A stretch of 64,000 bases of DNA from Ziziphus jujuba. Lineage: Eukaryota; Streptophyta; Magnoliopsida; Rosales; Rhamnaceae. The stretch lies in the NCBI RefSeq assembly GCF_031755915.1, contig NC_083387.1:9507001-9571000 (forward strand), in the 5' to 3' direction. Shown here piece after piece: positions 47,617 to 59,589 of the stretch. Each line of letters opens with the position of its first letter. Position 1 is the first letter of the stretch. The notes beneath the pieces are model-generated. The model was not told where the DNA came from, did not search any database, and saw only the letters and a list, made by a program, of their open reading frames with translations. Both the position numbers and the translations under genes were made by a program.

Positions 47617-47697
47617 GAGGTCATATGGTAGTGCTGATAGATAGAAGCATCAATATCCTAGTTTATGAGCTGGGTTCGAACCTTATTGGTAAAAAAA
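47617..47697 (+). mobile_element. Possible tRNA-derived SINE
   Basis: A short unit with a B-box-like GGTTCGAACC at about 47672-47681, an A-box-like TGGTAGTGCTGATAG some 45 bases upstream, and a 3' A run followed by TA repeats. This is the internal pol III promoter layout of a tRNA-related SINE. Ends and target duplication are not evident. Confidence 0.35.
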
Positions 47698-48733
47698 ATA
47701 TATATATATCTATTAATTATTTTTTAATAACAACAATTATCGTATATTTTGTAATTAGATATTTTGTATTGTGTCTCAGTATGATCCTTATTTTAAAAAA
47801 ATAAAATAAAATAAAATTGAGCTATGAAATAAAGCCATCACGGAGCTTGTTCATTCGAATTTTGGACCATAATTTAAACTTCGGCCATTTTTGTGGGAAC
47901 AATTCCAACTATTTTTGTAAGAACAATTTAAATGTAAAACTATTGTTTTTTTGATCAACAATTTTAACTTTGAAATCATTATACTTTAAATATTAATATT
48001 TAAATAAAAAATGATTTTAAGGCAGATATAATCTCGGCTCAGATAACAAACCGGCATATCATGATAGAGCAATCCTTTGTCATGAGCCATCACGATGATT
48101 TTAAGCCAAGGGCATAAGACATGCCTTTACATCTTTGTTTATGGTCATGACGCACGAATTTACCAACAAAAGAAACAATGGTCATGCCTCATGAGCCAAC
48201 AGGCCAAACTTTCTTCAATGCTAAAGGCCAACTACTTGTTGATGATGAAAATATTGAGGAATAATTCACATAAAAAAAAAAAAAAATTCAGGAACAAAAA
48301 GAAAAGCTAGGTTCACATGGATTGATTTAATAATTGTATTAGTTTTTGATTAGCTTTACTTCTTAAATTTAAAAATTAATTAATTATATAATATGAATTT
48401 AATGATATAATAAAATTTAATTTAAAAAAAAATAAACATTTTTAAAAATCCATTGAACAATAAATGTATTTTTAAATTTTAACTTTTAAAATAACACAAT
48501 AATTAATAAAGAAAGTTTAAATAAATTTAATGTGAATTTAATTGTAAAAATAAATTTGTAAAATTTCTTTTAAAAGCAAGCTGATAGACCCTATATATCT
48601 GACTTTATAAAATGCATAGTATATTTTAACTCGATTTTTAGATTTTTTTTTTTTTTAATCACATCAGCTAATAATAGCAAAGTTTTACAACTTTCCAAGA
48701 GCAAATGTAAAGAGGCTCCAACATTGACCATGC

Positions 48734-48790
48734 ACACCTAATTGGAGCAATTTTTTTTTTTTGGGGGGGTAATACACCTAATTGGAGTAA
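48734..48790 (-). mobile_element. Retroposon stub with ~17-bp target-site duplication
   Basis: ACACCTAATTGGAGCAA at 48734-48750 recurs at 48774-48790 with one change. Between the copies are T12, G7 and GTAAT. On the minus strand this is ATTAC-C7-poly(A), a 5'-truncated retroposon 3' end. Confidence 0.65.
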
Positions 48791-49079
48791 TGAAAGTACA
48801 GCAATGACAAAAATTATATCCAGATTTTTAGATTTAAATTTAAACAATATTTATAAATTCATCCGACAGACAGGCATATGCATGATAAACAAGCATTTTT
48901 TATTTAATTAAAAATCATGATATGCGGGCTAAGAGACTATCCATATATTTTATCATCTAAATCATTATGCAACTTTTGGACATGTGACCCCAAAAAGAAA
49001 AAAAAAGAAAAAACATGGGAGATACATTTTTAATAATTACTTCTTATATTTCACATTTTAAAATAAAAATGAGGAAGGT

Positions 49080-49220
49080 ACAAACAATTCTCAACTACTC
49101 AGGAATTCATATACAAACAATTCTCAACTACTCAGGAATTCTTTATAGTGTTGAAATGACATTTATAATTTTCAACTACCCAGAAATTTTTTATAGTATT
49201 AAAATGACATTTATAAAATA
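49080..49220. repeat. Short tandem repeats (33 bp and ~56 bp units)
   Basis: ACAAACAATTCTCAACTACTCAGGAATTC is present twice in tandem (49080-49143). An overlapping unit ending in GAAATGACATTTATAA is then repeated with changes to about 49220. Confidence 0.75.
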
Positions 49221-49534
49221 TAATGTAGTTGTAATTGACGGTTGAATTCTGTGAGTGTACGGGTTGTATCAAATAAGAGTGATGAGAGAGTATCATTCCC
49301 ATAAGAATTGGTTTAAATATTTAACTAATTACTAAAATTTTGATTTATTCTTTTTATCTAGTATACAGTTGAAATGAGACAATAAAAATAAAACTAAGAC
49401 AATAAATTAAACAATAGAATCTTAAATTAAACCAAATTAAATGACATGACAAAAGAAATTCAAGTTACAAACACACAATTCAAGAACTCAAAATGGAATT
49501 ACAATGAACTTAAAAACTTAAGATTTTGATTTAT

Positions 49535-52526
49535 TGTCAGGACCCGTCCAAAATTTCTCACTGAAACTCTAGACAAGTTCTGATCCCAGGGAAACATTAC
49601 CGAATCTCCCAACAGAAAATCCGACAGTATCTCCCCTAAGGGTATAACTTACCACAATTTCCCTGCACAGAAAACGCACTTCTATATGCACCACCTTATT
49701 CCTCCCACTTTACTACAATTTACTTCCACAAGTTTGCAAGACTTCAAATAAATGACAGGGAACCAGTGTAGAATTAATTTAAATAATCGTCCAAATAGTA
49801 TACAGAGCCTTATCCACTACAATTGAATATGAAATTTAATACAATACAAGATAAAAAGAAATAACACAAGATAGAAATGAAAAGAAAAGCCTTTTGGTCT
49901 TCGACAACGAACCAAGACGTCGAGCTCGCCTCCGGATGATCAACATTGACTAACCTGGGCCTAAGGAAACGGAATTTAAAAATATGAGATGCTAATCATC
50001 TCAGTGAGTAACCCAATCTACTATACAATAATAATAATAAAAGGGTAAATAACTTAGTTAATTGATTAATAAGAAATAAGTAAATAAATAACAGGTAGTT
50101 AAAAATAATATTTTCTCTCAAAACTCTCACGATTCGCTCAGTTAGAAAAGTTTCACTTTTAAAACATTTTCGCAAAACCCAACATTTTATGCCCCCAAAA
50201 TCTAGAAAAATATTTAATTAATAATTTGCAAATAAAAGACAATAAATTAATAATCCAAAATTCTTAGTAAGAAATAATTATAAAAAAAATAATGCTAATA
50301 ACAAATATTAAATTGGGAATAAAATATTGTAAACAATTAATACGAATTGTAAACAATTAATACAAAAACACAATAAAATTTACATTAAGAAAAATGATCC
50401 AAGAAATATTTAAATAAATAAAATAAAACCAAATAATTAATAATAGAATTCAATTTAGATTACCAAAACAATTTAATTTATAAAACACTATTAAAAACAT
50501 TTTAATTTAAATAAAATTCTAAAATATTATATGATTAAAATTACGTCGTGAAAACTATTTGATGCAACCATTATATACCAGTAGTGCCAATGGTACCCAG
50601 CGTCCCGAGCACCACCAGACAGGAGGTTAAAGAGAGAAACCGGCATACGGTCGTGTGGCGTCCCATCGCGCTGCTGCAAACAGGTGTTCCGACCATGGAG
50701 GGGCGGCCTATCCTTATCCGATGGCAACCACAGGACAATCCCATAATCACCTGTGCGCTACTCACACTCACCTGCGCACTAACCACATCCACCTGCGCGC
50801 TAATCATATCCATGTATACAGAATATCAGTACGTGTATGGTGCATCTAAAAATCATAAAATTAATATATTTATTTTCAAATCTCAAAATCTTATAAATAC
50901 CATCGAGTTTATTCCATCCAATTAAATCCGTAAATTTTTCACAATTCCTTATAAATCATCGTCATAATTCCATTGCATAAATTTCATCAATTTCAAATCC
51001 ATCAATTTAAATATACAAATTTTCCAATGGCGTAAATATTTTTGAAACATAATAATTTAAATCAATATTTCTTTCTCAAACTTTCAAAAAAACCAATTTG
51101 AATCAAATATGTCATTTAAACATCATAAAATCCACAACAATCAAAATTCTCATAAATAAATTCCACAATAAATCAAGTAACATTAAATTTACAATTTCTT
51201 TAAATATCAAATTTCCATAAAATCTTAATTTTCATAATTTGTCAAAAAATCATATACTTCAAATTATTCAAATATTGGCATCAAAATTTAATTCACATTT
51301 TATCACATAATCAACATAGAATAAAAACATTCAAATATTAGAATATTCCAAAATGTAATTAATTTAACACCCGAAAATAATTTTGAAGGTGGGTCACTCA
51401 CCTTGAGCACGCAATCCAATCAAGATCCTCCATAGGATCAATTTACGACTCACATGTGCTCCTAGAATAACAATACTACACAGGATCAAATAAATTAATA
51501 TTTTATTCGGATAAATAATACTCGGTACCCGAAAGAGCTAATGCAAACGGTATCCAAAATTCGCAAATAAGGTATTAACGGAAAGCTAAGGGGATGAGGA
51601 ATATGTTACCGATCTCTGTTGGACTCAACTCGACCGGAGGTGGCCGGAAAGTGGACAGAAACTTTCGGCCAAACTTTAACTTGTCGTGTCTCCCAAATGG
51701 CAGGGAATTGAGCTGAATGGATCTCAAAATCGAGCTCAGGAGGTCCAAAATAGGGGGAATAGGTTATGAAATTGGGCTGGGTTGGCTGGAAAATAGCAAA
51801 ATCGCAGGAAAATCGAAATGGGCTGCCATCGACTTCATCCGTCGATTTGGGCACATCACCGGTAGACCGGCCGCCAAACTTGGCAGATGAGCTCGTGATG
51901 GCTGGGATTCACCGGTGACCAGTGCGTGTGGCCGTCCGGTGGCCGGAAAAGATGCTGCAAGGAGAGAGAGAGATTGATGGGAAAGAGAAATGAAGAGAGA
52001 AGGAGAAGAAGGAAGAAGAAGAAGAAAGGAAGAAGAAGCCCGTGGGGGCATTTTTCCACATGGGGGAAAAGGAAAAAAAAGAAAAAAAAATTATATATAT
52101 ATATATATAATAATAATATTAAAATAATACAGTATTAAAAAAAAGTTTGTAAATCCATAACTTTTAAACCACATATCCGTTTCAGGCGTGCTATTAGTCT
52201 ATAAACTCGTATCAACAAGTACTTCACAACCGTGCATGAGTCAAAACTCAATTTTTCACTAACAAAAAGTCAACTCGGCACCCCTTGGACAGTTTGGACC
52301 TTAACTTGTTTTGCCCACAACTTTCAAACGGTAGCTCCATTTTCAATATGCTACTAGTCTATGGATTCGGATCGATGTATACTTTGCAACGATACCTCAG
52401 TTAAAGAGAAATTCCATCCGGATCAAAAAATCAAATTTTGACCCCTCTTAGTCAATGGTGGTCAAACCCGGTCAATCTCGGTCAATGTGAAGAAAATTAT
52501 GATGTTGTTCGGGATGAGGTGTTACA
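49535..52526. mobile_element. Solo LTR of a Ty3/gypsy-type retrotransposon, 2992 bp, with 5-bp TSD
   Basis: It begins TGTCAGGACCCGTCC and ends GAGGTGTTACA, the TG...CA termini of an LTR. It is flanked on both sides by TTTAT (49530-49534 and 52527-52531). Read on the minus strand it starts TGTAACACC, a common start of plant chromovirus LTRs, so minus orientation is likely. There is no second LTR, primer site or polyprotein next to it, so it is a solo LTR left by recombination. It contains a 21-base unit repeated three times (50748-50810). Related fragments occur at about 59590-59993 and 61891-62600. Confidence 0.88.
50748..50810. repeat. 21-bp x 3 tandem repeat inside the solo LTR
   Basis: Units starting CACCTGTGCGC, CACCTGCGCAC and CACCTGCGCGC begin at 50748, 50769 and 50790. 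It sits in a locally GC-rich part of the LTR. Confidence 0.85.
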
Positions 52527-52531
52527 TTTAT

Positions 52532-54700
52532 CCCTACCCTTCCTATATTTAATTATTAGGTTAATAAAAGATCAATTTTTATCCAATTCCTAGTCTAGTG
52601 AGTTTTCAATTTAATCTAATCTCTTTTACAAAGTGAAATTAGAATCAATTAGTCCTTAATAAAATTTAGAAATTCCTTCTTAAAATTTCTAAGTTCTTAT
52701 ACCTTAAGCTCTCTCTTTGTGGCTGTCGAATTCCCGATTAAGCTTTCCAATATTAATTAGGATCTAAGTGTGTAAATCTAATAATCAATTCACTAAATTA
52801 AATATTTTCAAGTATAAAATAGTAAATCTACCTAATACTTAGGCAAATTCTCTAATGCAAGAGTATATTAAACAATAAATATAAGATTTACACAATAAAA
52901 TTGGATAAAAACAAAAAAAAAACTAACCAATTAATCAAATATTATCAAAGTAATGGTTTCATCAAAATCCTATATATAAATTAATAACACATGTTCATAG
53001 TAATAATCATAACTAAAATCAAAGAAAAATCCGTAAAGGAAGATATAATCATCAATAAATAATTCAATAAACCCAATACAACTTAGAGAATAAGATATTG
53101 TACACAAAAAACTAATTAGATGAAAGATCTTGATGCTTCAATATCTTGAAAGGATTTAATCTCCTTCAATCTAAGTTTTCTATCTCTAGTTCTTCTTCTT
53201 CTTCACTCTCTAAAATCTTTCTTGATATTCGTGCCTCTTTTCTTCCTCTTTCTATAAAAAATTAGCTTCTTCCTTTCTTAAACCCTACTAAAAATGGTAG
53301 ATCAACCCCCTTTTTGATCGAAAGCTTTCCCCATTTGACACCTCATCATCATTCTTTATGCTAATGTGAGAGAAAGAAAAAATAATAAAGTATGAAAATG
53401 AGGGGCCTTAATGGCATTGAGCTTAATAGATAACACGTCATTTTGGTGTAGAGCCATGCCACTGAATCTGTCAAAAATATCTCTCCCCTTGTGTGGAAAT
53501 GAATTATCGCATGAAAGTATGAAAACATAGCAAGTTATACTGTCTAGTCTTTTGGTTCATTTAACTTTGCTCCAATTTCAACGTCTTCCCACTTTTTAAC
53601 TTGGAACAAGCTATGTTTATTTAAAATGATGATGTCAAATTTGAATTTCCATATCTTTATTAAAAAAAATTCTACTTATATCACTACTAATTTATGAATT
53701 TTTATTTTTGTTAAATTCATCTTTCATTCAAAAAAAAAAAAATAATAATAAAAAAATAAAAAAATAAAACATGTGTCAACCATTGAAGTAAATATTTTCC
53801 CTTAAAATCTTATTTGGAAAGTATCAAAATTTTGAAAAAAACTAATTCTCGAAAATTAATTTACAAAGAATCAATATTTTAGAATTCAATTTTTTATGAA
53901 TTATTTTTCAAAATGTTTTTTTTTATCAAAAGATATTAAAGACTTATAAGTAATTAATTAATTTATGTTTTAAAAATTAAAAATAAAATTATTTTCTACT
54001 AAAATACATAAAACTAATTTTCTATGAAATTTTAAAATGATATATTTTTTAAAGAATTCATTTTTCATTCTATTTTACATATTGTGGGATTCAATTTTCG
54101 AAATCCACAATTTTGTCATTTTAAAAGTCATTCAGGCACATAATTTTTTTTTTTAAAAAATTATATAAAATTTTCACTAATTATAACACTTTGCAAATGG
54201 AACTAACATAGAATTAATGTTTGAAGCAATTAATTGATCTCCACGTATATGTTTAGGTAAGAAGAGCCAATTATTCATTCAGAAAACAAAAATAAAATAA
54301 AATAAAAATAATAAAGACAAGAACCAAAAACACGATATGACGAACGCTATGACGTTGTTCAATTTGGAAACAGAAACACATGATAGATGACACAATTACA
54401 CGAGCCTTGTAGTCAGTGTGTGGCAAACATGTGGGGGGCGGTGTCCCTAGTGCTTAGTTAAAAATGCATTTGCTACAGGAAATATCAAAATCAAGCAGAC
54501 TTTTGCTCACCAAGGGATAAAGTCAATTCCCCCCCCAAAAAAAAACCAAAAAAAAAAAAAAAGAGAGAAAAAAACACAAAGGATACGATCAATCAGAAAA
54601 TTCTTTTCCTTTTACAGATTTATTTATTTTTGTGATGGTAAAAATTTATACGTACCTTTGCAAAATTTGATTGAATTAATTATATATATGTATGTATTTT
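52532..54700. other. Intergenic region upstream of the BURP gene
   Basis: 52532-53380 appears to continue the older element interrupted by the solo LTR. About 53780-53965 is a copy of the sequence at 63795-63985. A possible CCCCCCCC-A-rich retroposon tail lies at 54530-54575. No gene is supported. Confidence 0.45.
53780..53965 (+). repeat. Dispersed direct repeat, left copy
   Basis: Matches 63795-63985 in the same orientation over about 190 bases. Shared blocks include TTTTCCCTTAAAATC, TATTTGGAAAGTAT, ATTCAATTTTTTATGAATTA and AAGTAATTAATTAATTTAT. Confidence 0.8.
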
Positions 54701-54704
54701 CTTT

Positions 54705-54711
54705 TATAAAA
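54705..54711 (+). promoter_or_regulatory. TATA box of the BURP gene
   Basis: TATAAAA about 109 bases before the chosen start codon (54814). With a start site near 54735-54740 it predicts a leader of about 75 bases. Confidence 0.45.
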
Positions 54712-54813
54712 CTTTAATTCCCCTGTGCTTGTAAACTGATGTACCTTTGGATAGTTTATGCACCTGATTGGAAGATGAACAGGATGAGAAGGATTTCTAT
54801 TAAGGGAACAGAG

Positions 54814-56053
54814 ATGGGTTTAGCTCTTGCTTCTTCCAGTCTCTTATTTCATCTCCTGCTTCTCATGGTATGAACTATACTGTTTTCATTCTTCTTCATG
54901 CCTTTAGTCGAGCAAAAAAATTTGTATTTACAGATTCTTAATTTGTTATTTATAGCTTTCAAATTAATGTTTGTGATATTATACACACAAGAAAGAAGAA
55001 GCAGGATTTGAAATTCATCTATAATTAGCATTGACAAGCATAGACAAATTCAGGGTTGCTTTTTTTTTTTTTTTAAATTAATTATTTATTTTTTGCCGGT
55101 TCTATCAATGTTTTAATTGTTAACACTAAGATTCACATATTTTGCAGGGTGCTCATGGTAGTGAATCTAGGCAGAGTTTGAAATTCCATACCCAAAATGA
55201 AAACAATATCATCCAGCTCCCCAGCAGTAATATCAAAATCAACAACCACAAGAAGGTAGATGATCTTCAACTTGTGAAGTTTGATGCTAAGCAAGATGGT
55301 GATGATCATCATGGAACAAAAACAGAGCATGTTCATTCTCATGGACCATCATCCCATATGGATCACATGGACCCCTCGGTAATGCTTTTCTTCACCATGG
55401 AGGATCTGATTGTAGGTAAAATATTACCTGTTTATTTCCGCAGGACAAATCCTTCAACTTCTACTCACTTTTTGCCAAGAGAGGAAGCCGATTCCATTCC
55501 TTTCTCGCTGAAAGAACTTCCTAATCTTCTCCAATTCTTTTCTTTCTCCCAAAACTCTCCCCAAGCCAAAGCCATAGAAGACACACTAAGGCAATGTGAG
55601 ATTGAACCCATTAAAGGAGAGACCAAGTTATGTGTTACTTCCCTCGAATCCATGCTTGATTTTGCCCGGAGTGTCTTCGGATTGAATTCAGATTTCAATT
55701 TGGTAACAACGAGCTATTACGGCAATTCAAACATCACAATCCAGAATTACACAATCTTGGAAGTTCCTAAAGAGATTTTGGCATCTAAGATGGTAGCATG
55801 CCATTCCATGCCTTATCCCTATGCTGTATTCTATTGCCACAGCCAAAAGAGTGAGAACAAGGTGTATAAAATTTCATTGGGTGGCGATAATGGAGAGAGG
55901 GTAGAAGCTGTTGCTGTTTGCCACATGGATACCTCGCAGTGGAGCCCAAATCATGCATCGTTTCGCGTGCTTAGGATTATGCCGGGGACTTCCCCTGTGT
56001 GCCACTTCTTCCCAGTTGATAATCTCATATGGATTCCAGCACCTACTGCTTAA
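54814..56053 (+). CDS. BURP-domain protein (RD22-like)
   Basis: A secreted plant-specific protein; relatives such as RD22 and USP are linked to cell-wall and stress responses, but the exact function of this one is unknown. Two exons, 54814-54867 and 55148-56053, give 319 residues. Residues 1 to about 22 form a signal peptide (MGLALASSSLLFHLLLL). A variable His/Asn/Lys-rich region of about 70 residues follows, with HSHGPSSHMDHMD near its end. The BURP domain runs from about residue 93 (FFTMEDL) to the C-terminus. All four Cys-His pairs are present with canonical spacing, CH-X10-CH-X26-CH-X25-CH. It starts at the ATG aligned with the second copy; in-frame ATGs at 54775 and 54739 would add residues before the signal peptide. 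The intron right after the signal peptide is usual for the family. A degraded duplicate lies 1.5 kb downstream. Confidence 0.92.
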
Positions 56054-57535
56054 TGTGATAGCTCATTTTCTACCACTACTACTATATACGTGTGTGCTTG
56101 TATGTCAAATACAGTGCTGATAAAATTGAAGCCAGATCAGGGGATTTAATGCATGTTTGACAGTGTGTTTGTTTTGTGCAGAAAGAAAGAATTTTTTTCT
56201 TTTTGCTAATGCAAGACAATTATATTTTGCTTCACTGTTTTCATTTTCTGTGTCCATAATTTCATTTTCATGCATCTTTCAAATTTGATTTTGATTCGCT
56301 ACCATTGACATAGTCTATTTTGCGTAATAAACATTTTTAGAAGAATTATCTGTGATGGGTGATTTTTTTTTTTTTTTTAATTTTTTTAAAAGATTGCAAA
56401 TTTAACCAAACAATACTAATACTAAATTTAAAAACAATTTTTACATTGGAAAATAAAACACAATTTCTATTTGTGATGCTTTTCAATGTAAAAAAGTTTT
56501 CAACTATAACAAAACATGTTTTCCATAAGGTGGACCAGAAGTATAGCATCAGTTATGGGCTAGTTATAGACCACCTTGCCTTGCCTCTATTGAAATATTT
56601 CGTACCATCAAAAATCTTCTCGCTTTTTGAACTCCAACATGACTGTGGCTGTGTGTTCACTTACCAAGCCTGAAAAAACAATTAATAATTCAGCAACTTG
56701 TTTTCAAGAAAGATCAGTGTCCCCCCCATTGGCTCAATTCCTACTCAGTTTCATTTACATGTAACTAACTCAAAATCTGCCTCTTAATCGAGATTCTATG
56801 TGAAAATCAATGTGAAAACTAAACAGGTGAAACAATGAAGATCAAATATGAAAAGCTCTACAAGTGGTTTGACACTTACCACCAGTCGGTGCTTTGTGGA
56901 ATTTCTTTTTAACGATTTACTATGTACTTTTATCCTTTCCTTTTTCCTTTCTATTTTTTTATGTATATAATTATTTCTAGTGGAAGCATATATACATTAT
57001 TCACAAAAAAACAAAGAAAATTCCATTTTTCGACAAAATAAAGACACCAGTTATAGTAATTTTCCCTCTCTAAATATAAATATAAATATTTAGAAACAAT
57101 TGTCCCTCTTTATTTTTATCTTCCTCTCTATATTGGATATGCATTTATGTCCGGTAGGCATTATAATATAATTTCTATTTGTCCAACCACTAATAACTCT
57201 TTACCCATAAAAAAAAAAAAAAAAAAACTACTAATAACTCCATTTGTAGTTTACAATTTTCCCTTATTTAGGATAAATAATATCATGGGAGAAGAATAAT
57301 GCAGTATGACGCATTTAGTAGACCGTTTTCAAAATAATTTCGCTGGGAAATAAAAACCCCTGTCTAGGAAGGGATATTATCATATTCAATTTAAAAAAAA
57401 AAAAAGTTACTTGAGAAATAGGTTTTTCCATTTTCTTGATTAATATTTATAATTTTAAAAAATCTTCTTGCTATGCATCATATGAATTTCTTGCTTGATC
57501 TTCAGCAGCAGGATTTTCTAACTGGGGAAAGAAAG
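56054..57535. other. Intergenic between the two BURP copies
   Basis: AT-rich, with the 3' region of the intact gene and the 5' region of the pseudogene. It contains a poly(A) retroposon stub at 57189-57240. No gene is seen. Confidence 0.5.
57189..57240 (+). mobile_element. Retroposon stub with 11-bp target-site duplication
   Basis: ACTAATAACTC occurs at 57189-57199 and 57230-57240. Between them is TTTACCCAT followed by a run of about 19 A. Confidence 0.6.
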
Positions 57536-57811
57536 ATGGGACTTGCTTCCTCCAATCTCTCACTACATCTACTCCCTGTCATTGTATAAACTCCAAATTA
57601 TATAATTCCATTCTTCATGTCTTTTAAATCAACAAAATTTAGTATATCTATTTGATTTCTGTTTGGGGTTTATTATTTTCAAGATTTTGATTTATACACA
57701 AAAGAAAAACACATGATTTGCAATTCAACAAAAAATTTGACTTGGTACAGAAAAATATTGGAGACTTTCTATTTCTATTAAAAAGTATGTACTTCAATTT
57801 TTAAGATTATA

Positions 57812-57821
<10 letters not shown>

Positions 57822-57843
<22 letters not shown>

Positions 57844-57844
57844 A
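57822..57844. repeat. (AC)n microsatellite in the BURP pseudogene intron
   Basis: About 11 AC units, 40 bases before the exon 2 acceptor. Confidence 0.9.
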
Positions 57845-58017
57845 ACAATCTCACATCGCGTCCACTATATAAACATATATTTTGCAGTGTGCTTATGGTG
57901 GTGCATCTAGGAGGATGAGTATGCAGAGTGAATTGCAAACCCGAAATAAAGACAACAAGATTGGACTCCCGGGTAGTATACAACATGACATGGATGATCA
58001 TCGTGACCATGTTCATC

Positions 58018-58058
<41 letters not shown>

Positions 58059-58060
58059 CA
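58018..58060 (+). repeat. (TCA)n trinucleotide repeat in the BURP pseudogene
   Basis: About 14 TCA units, read as a Ser run in the ancestral frame. Absent from the intact copy, so it expanded after duplication. Confidence 0.9.
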
Positions 58061-58763
58061 TATGAATCACATGAACCCTTCAGAAACGATTTTCTTCACC
58101 ACAAAAGATCTGTTTGCAGGCAAAACAATACCTGTCTATTTTCGTAGGAAAAACCCTTAAACTTCTCCTCCCTTTTTGCCAAGAGAAGAAATTGATTCAA
58201 TCCCATTCTCAATGAATCAACTTCCAAACCTTCTTCAATTCTTCTCCTTTTCACCAGATTCTCTCCGAGCCAAAGCCATGGAAGACACACTCAATCACTA
58301 TGAGACCAAACCCATTAAAGGAGATACCAAATTCTGTGCTACTTCCTTAGAATCCATGCTTGATTTCACACGTGGCGTTTTGGGATTGGATTCCCCTTTC
58401 AGTGTTGTAACAACTGAGTCTTTGAGCAATTCAAATGTCAGTTTCCAGAATTATACAATCTTGGAATTGCCTAAAGAGATTTCAGCTTCCAAGATGGTAG
58501 CATGTCCTTCATTGACATATCCTTATGCAGTTGTCTTTTGCCATAGCCAGAAAAAGTGAGAACAAGGTGTATAAGGTTTAATTAGGTGGTGAGCATGGAG
58601 AAAAAGCGGAAGCTGTTGCTGTTTGCCGTATGGATACCCCGCAGTGGAACAGCGATCATACCCCGTTTTGCGTGCTTGGGATTGAGCCTGGAACTTCCCC
58701 TGTTTGCCATTTTTTCCCTGCTGATAGTTTTGTTTGGATTCAGCACCTGCTGCTTCCATGTAG

Positions 58764-59589
58764 TAACGTTATAGAGTGACATTATGTCATCTGCATATAT
58801 ATTGGTGTCTATATGCCAAATATATAGTGGTAATATATATGTAATCCAGATTAATGGTTTTAATGTGTTTGATAGTGTGGTTTGTGCAGAAAGAAAAAGG
58901 TTTTTCTTCTAAGACAATCAACAAATCTCGGCTGGAAGGTTTTAGTTTAATTTCCTTAATTCTGGACCATGGTTGCAGTTTTATGCAAGAAAATTAATAG
59001 TATCTTTGCTTCCTTGTTTCTCATTTCTGTGTCAATACATATAAACTTCATTTATGTGGATCATTCAAATGATTCTGATACACACCATTGCATATTTTTC
59101 AACAAAGTCTATTTTGCATATAAAAATTTTAAGAGAATTATCTTTGTTATTTTGTTGTTAAAGAGAAATATTTTTTCTATATTACCATCATAATTTCCTA
59201 AATATATCACGATGTAACTCATATACCATATTTAAAATTTCCACTTTGACTAAAAACATATAACATACATCACAAACACAAACCAAATTAAACCATATGG
59301 TTTACAACCATGAACTTTGCGTGGCAATACTTTCATGCTACATAATCACACATATATCTTATTTTAATTTTGGAGGCATCAGCATATGCTATATTAACAT
59401 ACAACTTATTTGATTTGAAAAAGCATGCATATATATACATCGACACTCAACTGATAGGGCAACAGAGCAACATCACCAAGTTCAATTTATATTCTTAATG
59501 CATGCTTTCCCTTTTTCTCTCTCACTCAGCATGAAGAGAAATCTTGGGACTTGACACCTATCAGAGATCTCTTTAAATATCCCTTTATT
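58764..59589. other. Intergenic, 3' of the BURP pseudogene
   Basis: AT-rich DNA that resembles the region downstream of the intact BURP gene at its start (for example GTGTTTGATAGTGTG and the AGAAAGAAA block). No gene is supported. Confidence 0.5.

Larger units (their letters stand above)
46475..49534. other. Intergenic AT-rich repeat-bearing region
   Basis: No gene is supported. It has TA tracts near 46508-46526, 46679-46700 and 46889-46908, a possible SINE at 47617-47690, a poly(T) retroposon stub at 48734-48790, and a small tandem repeat at 49080-49220. From about 49236 to 49534 the sequence resembles the internal region of an LTR element into which the solo LTR at 49535 was inserted. Confidence 0.45.
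57536..58763 (+). pseudogene. BURP-domain pseudogene, tandem copy of the upstream gene
   Basis: It keeps the two-exon layout of its neighbour: signal-peptide exon 57536-57583, second exon from 57888 after a TTTGCAG acceptor. It aligns with the neighbour throughout, but it is broken. A TAA at 58158-58160 replaces a Ser codon of the intact copy (about codon 107). A one-base insertion in the A run before 58557 shifts the frame. A further TAA lies at 58579-58581 in the shifted frame, and one base is missing near the end (TGGATTCAGC against TGGATTCCAGC). Two of the four Cys-His pairs are also lost (first pair reads CP, third CR). A TCA repeat at 58018-58060 encodes a Ser run where the intact gene has a short His/Ser stretch. 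A truncated product from the first ATG would lack nearly all of the BURP domain. Confidence 0.88.

Noticed and set aside
51606..52059. Minus-strand open frames resembling a Ser/Leu-rich signal-peptide protein
   Set aside because: They lie inside the solo LTR and come from its CT/GA-rich simple sequence.
58176..58559. A separate small gene encoding the middle of a BURP domain
   Set aside because: It is the in-frame continuation of the duplicated BURP gene after its TAA at 58158; it has no signal peptide and ends at a frameshift.
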